The notes below the pieces were generated by a model. That model had not been told where the DNA came from. It was given only the letters and a program-made list of their open reading frames with translations, and searched no databases. From contig NZ_BPMV01000001.1 in assembly GCF_019656655.1 (NCBI RefSeq), positions 1,798,001 through 1,862,000 of the forward strand: DNA of 64,000 nucleotides. Direction: 5' to 3'. This DNA comes from Tsukamurella sp. TY48 (lineage in GTDB: Bacteria; Actinomycetota; Actinomycetes; Mycobacteriales; Mycobacteriaceae). The position numbers were made by a program, and so were the translations under genes. Below, in pieces: positions 17,299-25,486 of the stretch (position 1 is the stretch's first letter; every line of letters begins with the position of its first letter).

Positions 17299-17348
17299 TA
17301 AGTCGGGCCTTTCCATAGGTGGTGGCAACGAGGAGAGATACTACTATC

Positions 17349-20093
17349 TTAGCGTACTAGAGATTGTCCGCCTTTCCAAATGATCTCGGAAATCACATCT
17401 CCTTCAGTGAGTCCGGCTGCCTTGATTGCGTTCGCGATGCGGGCACCCATACTCTTATTGACTGAGGCGTTAAGGAGCTGTAGGTTTCCGAGCGCATTTT
17501 CCCCTCCCAGTTGGAGGTCAATTATGTGATCTACATTCCATCCCTTCGGAACAAGAAACTTACCAGCCGCATTGGTCGGTGCGTTTCCGAGCGCCGACAG
17601 GAACTTCTGCTTAATACTATCGAATCCTGATCGTACGGGCTTCGTTATTGTCAGACCATCATTGAGTATCGAGTCAAGATTTAGCTCTACAAGCTTCGCG
17701 ATCTCCTGATTGATCTGGTCGACAGTGAATTTCGCCGGCGGATGCGAGATCTCCAGGATCTTTCCTGGCGGGGGTGTGATGCCGCCTTCCGCAGCTTCCG
17801 CCAGCGCTCGCGCGGTATTCGCCCCCGCGCTACCCGCTGATTCAGCACCGCCACGCGCCGCCGTGCTGGCTGCATCACCTGCGGCGTCTGTCGCGGCTCT
17901 GCCTGCGGTGCTGGCCGCATCACCTGCGGAATCCGTCGCAGCCCTGCCTGCGGTGCTGGCTGCGTCACCTGCCGCGTCTGTCGCGGCTCGTCCGGCTGTT
18001 TGCGCGGCGTCGGAGGCGACCTGTGTACCGGTACTAGCCGCATCGCCTGCGGCGTCTGTCGCGGCTCTGCCTGCGGTGCTGGCCGCATCACCTGCGGCAT
18101 CCGTCGCGGCCCTGCCTGCCGTGCTGGCAACGTCACCGGCGGCTTCTGCTGCTTTGCCTGTTGTTTTGGCGGTGGCTTGGGCGGCTTCCTCGGCGCCCTT
18201 GGCGACCTTGCCAGCGGTGGAGGCGACCTTTCCTGCGCCCTTGGTGGGGTCGACTAGCACCTGGAGGACGTTGCCAGCCACCTTGCCGGAGGCGTATGCG
18301 GTGTCGCCGTTGGCGAAGTCATCGGCTGCGACGAAGGATTTGCCGACGGCTTTCCAGGAGTCGCCGACGCCGGGTGCGCCGTCGCCGCCAAGGCCCACGA
18401 GTGGGGCCATGCCCTTGGCGGTGTCGACGGGGTGGGCGACCATCTGGCCGACGCCTTCGGCGGTGTCGAGGACGCTGCGGCCGACGCCGGCACCGAAGTT
18501 CTTCACGCCACTGCCAACGCTTTTGACCTTGTCCCAGAACGGGTCGGCGATGATCGGGTAGACGTTGTCCGGTCCCGGTTCGATGTGCTGGACCATTTCG
18601 TCGCCGTCGATGTCGTACCAGGTGGGTACTTCCTTGCCGTTGGCGTCGTAGGCCCAGGGGGCGTTGAACTGGCCGACCTGCTCGCCATTGCGGTCGAAGA
18701 CGGAGATCGATCCGTCGTCGTTCTTGACCGACCGGCCGCCTTCTGGGGTGTTGAGCGGGAACCGGTACTGCTTAGGAGCGTCCTGGTTCTTCATCAGGAT
18801 CAGCTTCTGGTAGTCCCCGTCTTCCTTGGGGACGGTGATGATGTCGTAGCTCGGGTCGGCACTGGTGCCGTCCGGATTGAGCTTGAGACCCGCCATTCGG
18901 GCCATCTCCTCCGGGCTGCGGCCGGCGCTGCCACCGGGCTGCGCCTGATCCCACAGCTTCCACGCCTGATCAGCGGTGGGCTTGGAACCACCGCTGGTGT
19001 TGCGGCGACGGCCGGCCATGACACCGGTGGCCTCCGCGACGAGGTACGACCATGACGGTGCGCCGTCCTTGTTCTCACCGTCCCCGTCGGGACCGCTGCC
19101 GCCTTCCGTGCCGGGAGCGCCGGGGCCCCCGTTGCCGCCAGGAGCTCCGCCGTTGCCGGCGGCGCCGGGAGCGGGGCACTGCGATTGGGTCTGCGTGACG
19201 GTCACCGTCGACTGGGAGGGCTGCCCGGATTGTGTCGGCTGGCCGGTCTGCTGCTGGCCGGTCTGGTCGGGGCGCCCAGGGGCGGTCGTGCGGACCGGGT
19301 TCTGCTGGCCGGTCTGTTGGCCCTGCGCCGGCTGCTGCTGGCCGCCCTGGCCGGGCTGTTCGTTGCCGGGGATGTTCGGGGCCTGCTGGCCGGGGGTGCC
19401 GAACTCGGGGGTTTGGGCTTGGATGCCGGGGCCGTTGTCACCGCCCTGCGAGGGGGAGGTGGCGATCCCGTTGTCCTGCCCACCCTGCTGCCCACCTTGC
19501 TGCCCACCCGGCGCGCCGGTCTGGGCAGGCGGCGGTGTGAAGGTGAGCGTCGGCGCGTTCGGGTCCGGGCCGCAGGTGGCGGGTCCACCACCCGGGCATG
19601 GCGCCGCCGACGCGACACCACTGCCTGCGGTGGTGGCGGCGAACCCCATCATCCCGACCGCCACCACAATGCCGGCGACTGCGGCGGCGGCGCGCACCTG
19701 CTGCGGCGCCGGGGCCCCGACGCCGGCTTCGCGGAGCTTGTTCAGTCCGGTGAACAGGATCCGGCCGACGATGACCATAACGAGCCAGAAAGTCAGGAAC
19801 ACCACCGGCACCGGGGTGAACCGGGGCGCTTCGATGGAGAAGAGGACACCGCCGACGATCCCGGCGATACCGATGATCGTGAGGAACGCGCCCTGCAGAC
19901 GTTGCTGTAGCAGCTGCGGTCGCTGCCCAGCCTGCCCGCCCGGGTTGTTGGGGCGTTGCACCGGGAACTGGGCGGTATCACCCGCGGGGGTGTTGCGGGC
20001 GTGCCGCGGGCCACCCGCAGGAAGCGGTGTGGGCTGCGGCGGACGCCCGCCTGCGGCTGACCCGCCAGGGGTGGGGCTGCTGCTTACTGACAT
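17349..20093 (-). CDS. Polymorphic toxin with membrane segments, Ala-rich repeats and HNH-type nuclease tip
   Basis: A 914-residue modular protein. It begins with a Pro/Gly-rich cytosolic segment of about 60 residues, then three hydrophobic segments (LQGAFLTIIGIAGIVGGVLF, VVFLTFWLVMVIVGRILF, AAAVAGIVVAVGMMGFA). A long Gly/Gln/Pro linker follows, then a middle domain ending EPGPDNVYPIIADPFW. Next are five near-identical 15-residue repeats (STAGRAATDAAGDAA). The last 130 residues carry WNVDHIIDLQLGGENALGNL (from about residue 852), the DH...N...N pattern of HNH/Endo VII nucleases, followed by QLLNASVNKSMGARI. A GTG/ATG start at 20162 is possible, but ATG 20093 has GAGGAG upstream. DNA or RNA cleavage in a rival cell is inferred. 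Confidence 0.85.
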   Translation of the reverse strand: MSVSSSPTPGGSAAGGRPPQPTPLPAGGPRHARNTPAGDTAQFPVQRPNNPGGQAGQRPQLLQQRLQGAFLTIIGIAGIVGGVLFSIEAPRFTPVPVVFLTFWLVMVIVGRILFTGLNKLREAGVGAPAPQQVRAAAAVAGIVVAVGMMGFAATTAGSGVASAAPCPGGGPATCGPDPNAPTLTFTPPPAQTGAPGGQQGGQQGGQDNGIATSPSQGGDNGPGIQAQTPEFGTPGQQAPNIPGNEQPGQGGQQQPAQGQQTGQQNPVRTTAPGRPDQTGQQQTGQPTQSGQPSQSTVTVTQTQSQCPAPGAAGNGGAPGGNGGPGAPGTEGGSGPDGDGENKDGAPSWSYLVAEATGVMAGRRRNTSGGSKPTADQAWKLWDQAQPGGSAGRSPEEMARMAGLKLNPDGTSADPSYDIITVPKEDGDYQKLILMKNQDAPKQYRFPLNTPEGGRSVKNDDGSISVFDRNGEQVGQFNAPWAYDANGKEVPTWYDIDGDEMVQHIEPGPDNVYPIIADPFWDKVKSVGSGVKNFGAGVGRSVLDTAEGVGQMVAHPVDTAKGMAPLVGLGGDGAPGVGDSWKAVGKSFVAADDFANGDTAYASGKVAGNVLQVLVDPTKGAGKVASTAGKVAKGAEEAAQATAKTTGKAAEAAGDVASTAGRAATDAAGDAASTAGRAATDAAGDAASTGTQVASDAAQTAGRAATDAAGDAASTAGRAATDSAGDAASTAGRAATDAAGDAASTAARGGAESAGSAGANTARALAEAAEGGITPPPGKILEISHPPAKFTVDQINQEIAKLVELNLDSILNDGLTITKPVRSGFDSIKQKFLSALGNAPTNAAGKFLVPKGWNVDHIIDLQLGGENALGNLQLLNASVNKSMGARIANAIKAAGLTEGDVISEIIWKGGQSLVR
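17860..18140 (-). repeat. 45-base tandem repeats within the toxin gene
   Basis: Five near-complete copies of a 45-base unit encode STAGRAATDAAGDAA. One variant insertion (STGTQVASDAAQ) splits the array and a degenerate copy ends it. The unit lies just before the nuclease tip and probably forms an elongated alpha-helical linker. Copy number is likely variable between strains. Confidence 0.85.
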
Positions 20094-20243
20094 CGACAAA
20101 GCTCCTCGATGAGGGGATGAACCAGGGGGATGCGACGGAACTCGTCGCGTGATGCCCGGCAATCAACCACGCCAGTACGGTTTGTCAACCCCCAAACCGC
20201 CACCACATGTCATCGCCACAGGTAGAGGGGCAGAATTGTGTCC

Positions 20244-20297
20244 GAATACAGACCGGGGTCTGTAAAATACAGACCTTTCCGAGGGGGGCTGTATTCC
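20244..20297. promoter_or_regulatory. Cluster of inverted TACAGACC repeats between divergent genes
   Basis: TACAGACC-GG-GGTCTGTA forms an 18-base dyad at 20247-20264. A further TACAGACC lies at 20268-20275. GAATACAG (20244-20251) is matched by CTGTATTC at 20289-20296, so the whole block is an additional larger inverted repeat. The block sits in the 350-base space between the toxin gene (start 20093, minus) and the two-gene HTH/membrane module (start 20444, plus). It is probably the operator for one or both directions. Confidence 0.5.
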
Positions 20298-20443
20298 GGC
20301 ATACCGGACTCACGGACGTTGCGGCGGCATGAGGTTGTGGCAGCGTGTAACGTGCGCTGGTGTTCGGTGACAGCAACCGATGATTCGCCAGTAGTGAGTG
20401 GTGCTCGGGTCGCTTCTGGAAGCTCGGAACGAGGGGGATTTGC

Positions 20444-20740
20444 GTGACGCAGCAGGTGTCGGACACGACGGCACCGCCAGTGGGTGGTGACCCCGCGGCG
20501 GAGGCGGCGGACGCGCAGCGGGCGATGGCGATGAAGCTGATCGGCCTGCTGTTCGGTGCGGCCCTGTTGATCGGGTGCTCGTTCGCCGTCTCCCACCTAA
20601 ACGCCTGGGGGGCGAAGATCGGCATGCCCTGGGTGTTCCTGGCCTTCGTGCTAGCGATGATGATCGCCAGCCACTTCACCGTCGCCGGCGCCACCGCCCT
20701 CTGGCAGGCACTACGCCGCCCACCATCAGCGGCGAAGTAG
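20444..20740 (+). CDS. Small two-helix membrane protein
   Basis: A 98-residue protein, MTQQVSDTTAPPVGGDPAAE followed by two hydrophobic segments (KLIGLLFGAALLIGCSFAVS; MPWVFLAFVLAMMIASHFTV) joined by a short loop. It starts with GTG 20444 after CGAGGGGGATTTGC. Its stop is immediately followed by the ATG of the next gene (TAGATG), so the two are tightly coupled. I do not recognise the family. A membrane partner of the downstream HTH protein is the simplest idea. Confidence 0.75.
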   Translation: MTQQVSDTTAPPVGGDPAAEAADAQRAMAMKLIGLLFGAALLIGCSFAVSHLNAWGAKIGMPWVFLAFVLAMMIASHFTVAGATALWQALRRPPSAAK

Positions 20741-21859
20741 ATGCCCACACCGCCACCGCCACCGCAGCCGCGCTCATCCAGTGAGGGTGGGTTCGGCTCG
20801 GCACTGCGGGAGCTGTTCACCGCCGCCGGCAGTCCCACCCTCGCCGACACTGCGGAGGCGGCGAACGCGGCCGGAGCCCACGGCGTGACCGCCCAGCGGC
20901 TATCGAACTGGCGCTCCGGCCGGCACCTTCCCGACCGCTTCGACACCATCGCACCGGTCCTGATCTGGCTCACCCTCCGCGCCCGCGAACACCACAACAA
21001 TCATCCGGTCGATGGCCAAGCCGGTGGCGCTGTGTCGGTGCGGTCGATGCGTGATTGGTATCGCCTGTTCACCGGCGAGCAGAGTCCCATCGCGGCCGCG
21101 GCGCTGGATCTGAAAGCCCGAATCGACGCAGTCGAGTTCCTCCTCGCCCACCCCGAACCCGAGGGTGGGAACTACGACAACCCGCTGGGCGGCGACGGGG
21201 CCGCCGCGGGTGATTCCTTCGCTCCTGCGCGGCTGACCGCAGAGCTGAAGACGGCGGTCCTGCAACTGACCGGCATCGACCCTGTTACCAGCATTCCTGT
21301 GGCCACCGATGTTCCCTACGGTGAGCTTCCTGCCGACGCGGCAGACCTACTCTCCGCAACCGGCCTCATCACCGCAGCTACGGCCCAGCCCGAGCAAGTC
21401 CGATCGATGATGCGGTGGACGGACCCGAAGATCGCCACCCTCTGGGGTAGGGCCGCCCCGCTCATCGAGCAGTACCGGCCCGCTCTCGAAGCCCGGACCG
21501 CTCTGCTCGCCGATGCTGCGCGCTGGAACACTCGCCCCGACCCGCACAGCCTCTACACCTGGCAACAGCTCACCGCGTGCGGCAGGCACCTATACGCTCT
21601 CCCGGCAGCCATCGTCGCCACCACAGCGATCCCCGGCGGCAGCGCGCGCCCCGCGGCCTCGCCTGCTCCGCGGACATACCGATTCGGCGACGGGGCCACC
21701 GCCGAGCACATTCCCAGCCCAGCTCTGCCGTTCTGGGACGCCTCCCACACCGCAGCCGAACGACAGCTGACGGTGCACCGGCTGATCATGGCCACCGTCA
21801 TCGGCCTCATCGTCATCGGCGTGATCGCCGCCGGCATCGCTGGCATCCTCACCAGCTAA
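20741..21859 (+). CDS. HTH-like regulator anchored by a C-terminal membrane helix
   Basis: A 372-residue protein. Residues 17-75 (GSALRELFTAAGSPTLADTA, GVTAQRLSNWRSGRHLPDRF, DTIAPVLIWLTLRAR) resemble the atypical HTH that actinobacteria place at the N-terminus of signalling proteins. The middle is helical and Ala-rich. The final residues (LIMATVIGLIVIGVIAAGIA) form one membrane helix, so DNA binding, if real, would take place at the membrane. It is coupled to the small membrane protein upstream and is divergent from the polymorphic toxin. No known family is recognised. Confidence 0.75.
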   Translation: MPTPPPPPQPRSSSEGGFGSALRELFTAAGSPTLADTAEAANAAGAHGVTAQRLSNWRSGRHLPDRFDTIAPVLIWLTLRAREHHNNHPVDGQAGGAVSVRSMRDWYRLFTGEQSPIAAAALDLKARIDAVEFLLAHPEPEGGNYDNPLGGDGAAAGDSFAPARLTAELKTAVLQLTGIDPVTSIPVATDVPYGELPADAADLLSATGLITAATAQPEQVRSMMRWTDPKIATLWGRAAPLIEQYRPALEARTALLADAARWNTRPDPHSLYTWQQLTACGRHLYALPAAIVATTAIPGGSARPAASPAPRTYRFGDGATAEHIPSPALPFWDASHTAAERQLTVHRLIMATVIGLIVIGVIAAGIAGILTS

Positions 21860-22010
21860 TACACCCCGACAGTCAGTTCAACACCAGTGCAGGACAGACG
21901 GGTGTGACGCACTCGGGGTTGCCAAACCAGTGTTACACATGTTGCTATTGGGGCTGTTGTTAACGATGTGACATCGCTGATTGACTTCACCTGGGGGAGA
22001 CCGTTCGCAC

Positions 22011-22922
22011 ATGACCAGCACACGCACCCGCACGTCTGCGGCATCGAAGACACTCGTCGCGCTCTGCGCAGCCGCCGCAGCAGTCACCCTCGCCGCCGGC
22101 CCCGTCATCGCCGCACCCGCGCCGGCCCCCAAGCCGGCTCCCGCAGCGGCTGCCGCGAAGCCCGCGGCCCAGGCTGCGGTCACCCCGCCGCCCGCACCCC
22201 GCATGCGGGTCCCCGTCCCCGGGCAGATCCGCGAGGGCGAGTTCGCCGACACCAGCCGCGAACTGATCACCCGCGACGGCTGGAAGGTCACCGTTTCCAA
22301 GTTCGGGGAGAAGCTCGATTCCGTTCCGCCGCTGAACAGATCGCCCCAGAGCTTCGAGGGATTCAGCTCCGTAGGCGGTGAGGCGAAGATCGAAGCCGAA
22401 CACCCCAACGACCCAAAGCGTAAGCCCACCAGTCGAATCAAGTCGGCAACTCTCACTACAGGGGTCCAAGTTGGCTGTGCCGTCACCGCCGACAGCTTGA
22501 CCCTTGGTGGGTCACTGTCGAACGCGACCACCGCCTCGATCACCCCGACCGTCACCGCATCCGGCACCGTCACCGGGCAGGGCCAGGGCGGCTCCGGTGG
22601 CGGGCAAGGCGGCGGCAGCGTCTCCGGCACCGGAACAGGCTCGTTGTCGGGCACCCTCTCGGACACCGTCACCGAGACAGGCAACATCTCCGGCATCCTC
22701 AAGCCCGGCACCACCAAAGACATCCCCTACGCCAAGAAGGCCGTCGTCGGCCCCAACGCGCAAGTCATGTCCCGCGACATCCGCATCGCCGTCGACAACT
22801 GCATCGGAGGGGTCCAGGTCCGGACCTACGCCACCGTCGCCATCAGCACCGACGCCACCGACGACACCCTCACCACCTTCGGCAAGCCGATCTTCCTGAC
22901 CCGCCCCGAACAGAACCGGTAG
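22011..22922 (+). CDS. MspA-family porin-like secreted protein
   Basis: A 303-residue protein with a clear signal peptide (ASKTLVALCAAAAAVTLAAG, cleavage near AAPAPAP) and an Ala/Pro-rich linker of about 45 residues. The MspA-like pattern is GWKVTVSKFGEKLDSVPPLN, FSSVGGEAKIEAE, TLTTGVQVGCAVTADSLTLG, LKPGTTKDIPY, and DIRIAVDNCIGGVQVRTYAT with DTLTTFGKPIFL at the end. MspA proteins form octameric outer-membrane channels in mycolic-acid bacteria. A Gly/Ser/Gln-rich insert near residues 190-210 is unusual. I chose ATG 22011; an in-frame TTG at 21981 is an alternative. The segment 21860-22010 holds no gene. Confidence 0.85.
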   Translation: MTSTRTRTSAASKTLVALCAAAAAVTLAAGPVIAAPAPAPKPAPAAAAAKPAAQAAVTPPPAPRMRVPVPGQIREGEFADTSRELITRDGWKVTVSKFGEKLDSVPPLNRSPQSFEGFSSVGGEAKIEAEHPNDPKRKPTSRIKSATLTTGVQVGCAVTADSLTLGGSLSNATTASITPTVTASGTVTGQGQGGSGGGQGGGSVSGTGTGSLSGTLSDTVTETGNISGILKPGTTKDIPYAKKAVVGPNAQVMSRDIRIAVDNCIGGVQVRTYATVAISTDATDDTLTTFGKPIFLTRPEQNR

Positions 22923-23004
22923 CAGCCCTTGCGGCGGATGGTTCAATGCTGCACCAGCAGCTGTCACGAGGCCGCAGGCCAGCTGCACATGTAGACTGAC
23001 AAAC

Positions 23005-23433
23005 ATGCGATTGGTGAACCTGGTTTCGGGTGGTGTGGTCGCTGGGGCGGTCCTAGCGTCGAGCCCCGCGGCGGCGATCGCGTCCCCGACGTCCGGGCCG
23101 GGAACTGTGTGCGGTGTCGTGACAGGCCAGGCCGGCGGCAAGGCCACGGTCACCGTCACGCGAGGTCGGATCGATTGCGGAGTGGCGGTGTCCGCGGCGT
23201 CGAAGGTGATGCGGGGCGAGGTACAGCGGTACGACCCCACAACGAAGACGTTCAGCTACGAGGTTGCGGGAATGCACTGCGGCCATCGCAAGTCGCCCAG
23301 CGCGGCGGGGTTGCCGAAGACCTGGATGGAGTGCACCGGTCCGGCCGCTTCCCTGCGGCTCGACCCGTACAACCCCTCGCACCAGCCGAAAGAATCCAAT
23401 CCGTGCTGGGACGACATCTGCCGGTTCGCCTAA
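23005..23433 (+). CDS. Secreted small cysteine-rich protein
   Basis: A 142-residue protein with a signal peptide (LVNLVSGGVVAGAVLASSPA, cleavage around AIA-SPTS). The mature part has six cysteines (TVCGVV, IDCGV, MHCGH, MECTG, PCWDDIC), consistent with three disulfides in the cell wall or medium. No known family is recognised. It lies downstream of the MspA-like gene in the same direction, after an 80-base gap. Confidence 0.75.
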   Translation: MRLVNLVSGGVVAGAVLASSPAAAIASPTSGPGTVCGVVTGQAGGKATVTVTRGRIDCGVAVSAASKVMRGEVQRYDPTTKTFSYEVAGMHCGHRKSPSAAGLPKTWMECTGPAASLRLDPYNPSHQPKESNPCWDDICRFA

Positions 23434-23630
23434 CCGCCCGCGACCGCAGGACTCTGGCGCCGACTGCTCTGCGGAACTCCATTTTCGCACTGCCCGAGGA
23501 TCCCAACTCACCGTCACCAGTACGTCGGCGCGGTAGCGGCCGTGCGGAAAGAACCGCAGCACAGCCCCTCGTCCATGTGGTCTCGTCGACACCCTCTCGT
23601 GAGCTCTGTACCGCGGCTATTGTCAGTCTG

Positions 23631-23795
23631 ATGACCGAGGACGAGTCGATTGATGGCGCTCAGCGCCTTCCGGATTGGGTTGAGCGTGAGTTCGATCGCC
23701 GTCGGCAGTACTGGAGAGTGCTCCGCGATGGCGGTCTGATCTCCGCCCGCGAAGAGGTCAAGCGAAGAGGTCAAGTCGAGCGGCCGAGAGACTAA
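23631..23795 (+). CDS. Small hypothetical protein
   Basis: A 54-residue charged protein, MTEDESIDGAQRLPDWVERE then FDRRRQYWRVLRDGGLISAR and EEVKRRGQVERPRD. It is mostly helical and basic, with no membrane segment. It lies 31 bases before an MbcA-like antitoxin gene on the same strand. The codon pattern and composition are plausible, but no ribosome-binding site is strong. Function unknown. Confidence 0.4.
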   Translation: MTEDESIDGAQRLPDWVEREFDRRRQYWRVLRDGGLISAREEVKRRGQVERPRD

Positions 23796-23826
23796 CTGGC
23801 TACCCGGCTGATCGGAACCGGACCCA

Positions 23827-24213
23827 ATGATCGCTTTGACCACGGCATCCAATGAGACCGCTCGCCTGAGCAGCTACCAAGTAGCACGCTATCTGCTGGA
23901 CTACCTCGGCCCGACCCTCACGGCCTATATCGCCAACGTTCGCAGCCGGGCTTTGCCTGGCCGATGGGCACTCGAGCCCACGCAACCCGGCGCCGCCGAG
24001 CCGTCCAACGAGCAAGCGCGCCGCCTCCGGACCGCCCACACACTGCTCCTGGCCATCGAGCAAAACGACGGCGACCAGACCGCCCCGAACTGGCTGATCT
24101 CAGCGAACCCTCGCCTCGACGACCGCACCCCGGCAGCACTAATCCGCGAGGACCACGCCCCAGCCGTCCTCCGCGCCGCCGAGGCATTCATCGCCGACCA
24201 CACCAACGCATAG
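23827..24213 (+). CDS. MbcA/ParS-like antitoxin (DUF2384) without a RES toxin
   Basis: A 128-residue protein. Residues 12-45 (RLSSYQVARYLLDYLGPTLT, AYIANVRSRALPGRW) form the degenerate Xre part, and the C-terminal half (TAPNWLISANPRLDDRTPAA, LIREDHAPAVLRAAEAFIAD) matches the MbcA/ParS toxin-binding domain. In M. tuberculosis MbcA neutralises the NAD-consuming RES toxin MbcT. No RES-domain gene lies beside it here. A small basic open reading frame precedes it. The gene could be an orphan antitoxin or a stand-alone regulator. Confidence 0.75.
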   Translation: MIALTTASNETARLSSYQVARYLLDYLGPTLTAYIANVRSRALPGRWALEPTQPGAAEPSNEQARRLRTAHTLLLAIEQNDGDQTAPNWLISANPRLDDRTPAALIREDHAPAVLRAAEAFIADHTNA

Positions 24214-24455
24214 TCCCGTCCCTCTCGCTCGATGTACTCCGAGCACCTTCTAGGGGGTACCGAACGAGGGAAGGCGCTGTGATGATCGACCTCGCCGACC
24301 GCATTCTCGACTTTCGACCGACCTCGCGTAACGGAACCACTGCCCCCCCGGACGGAACACCGCGGCGGTGACGGCGACCTTGAAGTTCTTAGCTCCGACG
24401 TAGGTGAGTGGCCGGATCGGTGCCGGTCTAGCCCAGATCCGATTGGAACCGCGAG

Positions 24456-24674
24456 CTACGTGGTGGCGTCGTCTTCGTTGTCGTCGCGGCCGGCGACAGC
24501 GACGTCGAAGTCGCGGCGGTATATCCACACTGTTCGTTGGTCCTGTTTGTCGCGGAGTTGGAACCGCCACCCGGCCCCTTCGGCTGCGGCGCTTTGCTCG
24601 ACCAGCCAGTATCGGCCATCACGCCAGATACGTTCGCCGACAAGGACGTTGGATGCGATCTTCCGATATGACAC
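24456..24674 (-). CDS. Possible small hypothetical protein
   Basis: A GTG-started frame gives 72 residues, VSYRKIASNVLVGERIWRDG followed by RYWLVEQSAAAEGAGWRFQL and RDKQDQRTVWIYRRDFDVAV. The pattern looks like a short beta-barrel protein (SH3-like), which argues for a real gene; TTG 24713 is an alternative start. No good ribosome-binding site is visible. The flanks (24214-24455 and 24714-24961) hold no other recognisable gene. Confidence 0.35.
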   Translation of the reverse strand: MSYRKIASNVLVGERIWRDGRYWLVEQSAAAEGAGWRFQLRDKQDQRTVWIYRRDFDVAVAGRDDNEDDATT

Positions 24675-24961
24675 CCAGCGACGGTACTGGAAAATCCGCC
24701 AAAGACTCCGCAAGCGAACGCCGCGTGGTGCCCCTCGATCGGAGCCCGGCTAATCAGCCGCGCGGTCTGCACGCCAGAATAGTAGCGATCGATAGATTCC
24801 TTTCAGCAGATATCTGGTCGCGCTTGGGCGGCCCGAAGCGCTACTCTAGGGCGGCAAGAACGGCCAACGCGGCTGTCTCGCCTTGCCGCACGGCACCGTC
24901 TACGTGCTGGTAGCCCCGTGACGCGATGTCGGAACAGGCGTAGTTCGATCGGCTGTCCGGA

Positions 24962-25327
24962 ATGCTCTTCCCGATGATGGGCTGCGGTTTCATCATCCTC
25001 GCAGCCGGCGCATGGGAATGCCGAACCAACTTCCTCGGTTGGTGCTGCATTGCCCTGACCACGCTTGGGATTGCAGTCCCTAACGTGCAGGGCTGGTACC
25101 TCATCGCCGTCGTCGGCGGCACAACGAGTCTGTACCTCGCCCTCGGGCGGCACGCGCTTCGCGAACGAGATTCGACGACGCTCGCACTGCTCGCTATGAC
25201 AACAGTCGCAACCCTCCTACTTGGATGTCTAGCTCGACGGAACAGACCGTCTCCCTGCAATGGATCGAGCAGACCCTCAACACAGTCGGCCAGGGAGCGT
25301 TCGCCGCAGCCGCCGTGCGGCAGATGA
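24962..25327 (+). CDS. Possible membrane protein, C-terminus doubtful
   Basis: The 121-residue frame has three or four hydrophobic segments (MLFPMMGCGFIILAAGAWEC, GWCCIALTTLGIAVPNVQGW, YLIAVVGGTTSLYLALG, TLALLAMTTVATLLLGCLA). After residue 90 it becomes low in hydrophobicity and rich in Ser/Pro/Arg, and it overlaps another small frame at 25225-25398 that reads more naturally. The gene may therefore be degenerate or frameshifted. Function unknown. Confidence 0.35.
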   Translation: MLFPMMGCGFIILAAGAWECRTNFLGWCCIALTTLGIAVPNVQGWYLIAVVGGTTSLYLALGRHALRERDSTTLALLAMTTVATLLLGCLARRNRPSPCNGSSRPSTQSARERSPQPPCGR

Positions 25328-25398
25328 TTGAACATGCGCGGGCCGGGCGTACGCCCGGTGCGAAGCCATCCAAAGGCGCTGCGGCGCCGAATACTTGA
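25225..25398 (+). CDS. Possible small hypothetical protein
   Basis: A 57-residue frame, MSSSTEQTVSLQWIEQTLNT then VGQGAFAAAAVRQMIEHARA and GRTPGAKPSKGAAAPNT. It has one amphipathic helix and a disordered tail. It overlaps the end of the preceding membrane frame in another phase. Composition is natural for the organism, but no clear ribosome-binding site is visible. An inverted repeat, CGTTGGTGC/GCACCAACG (25421-25450), follows the stop and may be its terminator. Confidence 0.3.
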   Translation: MSSSTEQTVSLQWIEQTLNTVGQGAFAAAAVRQMIEHARAGRTPGAKPSKGAAAPNT

Positions 25399-25420
25399 TA
25401 GCGGCGAACAGAGCGTCGCG

Positions 25421-25450
25421 CGTTGGTGCACCGAAGCCGGCGCACCAACG
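25421..25450 (+). terminator. Possible terminator hairpin
   Basis: CGTTGGTGC (25421-25429) and GCACCAACG (25442-25450) form a nine-base stem with a twelve-base loop. It lies between small open frames and the interrupted tspO gene. No T-run follows. Confidence 0.35.
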
Positions 25451-25486
25451 ACATAAGGACAACCCAACGAATGTGAGCTGATCTGC

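Noticed and set aside
17860-18140. Repeat array considered as CRISPR
   Set aside because: The repeats are coding (15 residues each), have no spacers of constant length and lie inside the toxin gene.
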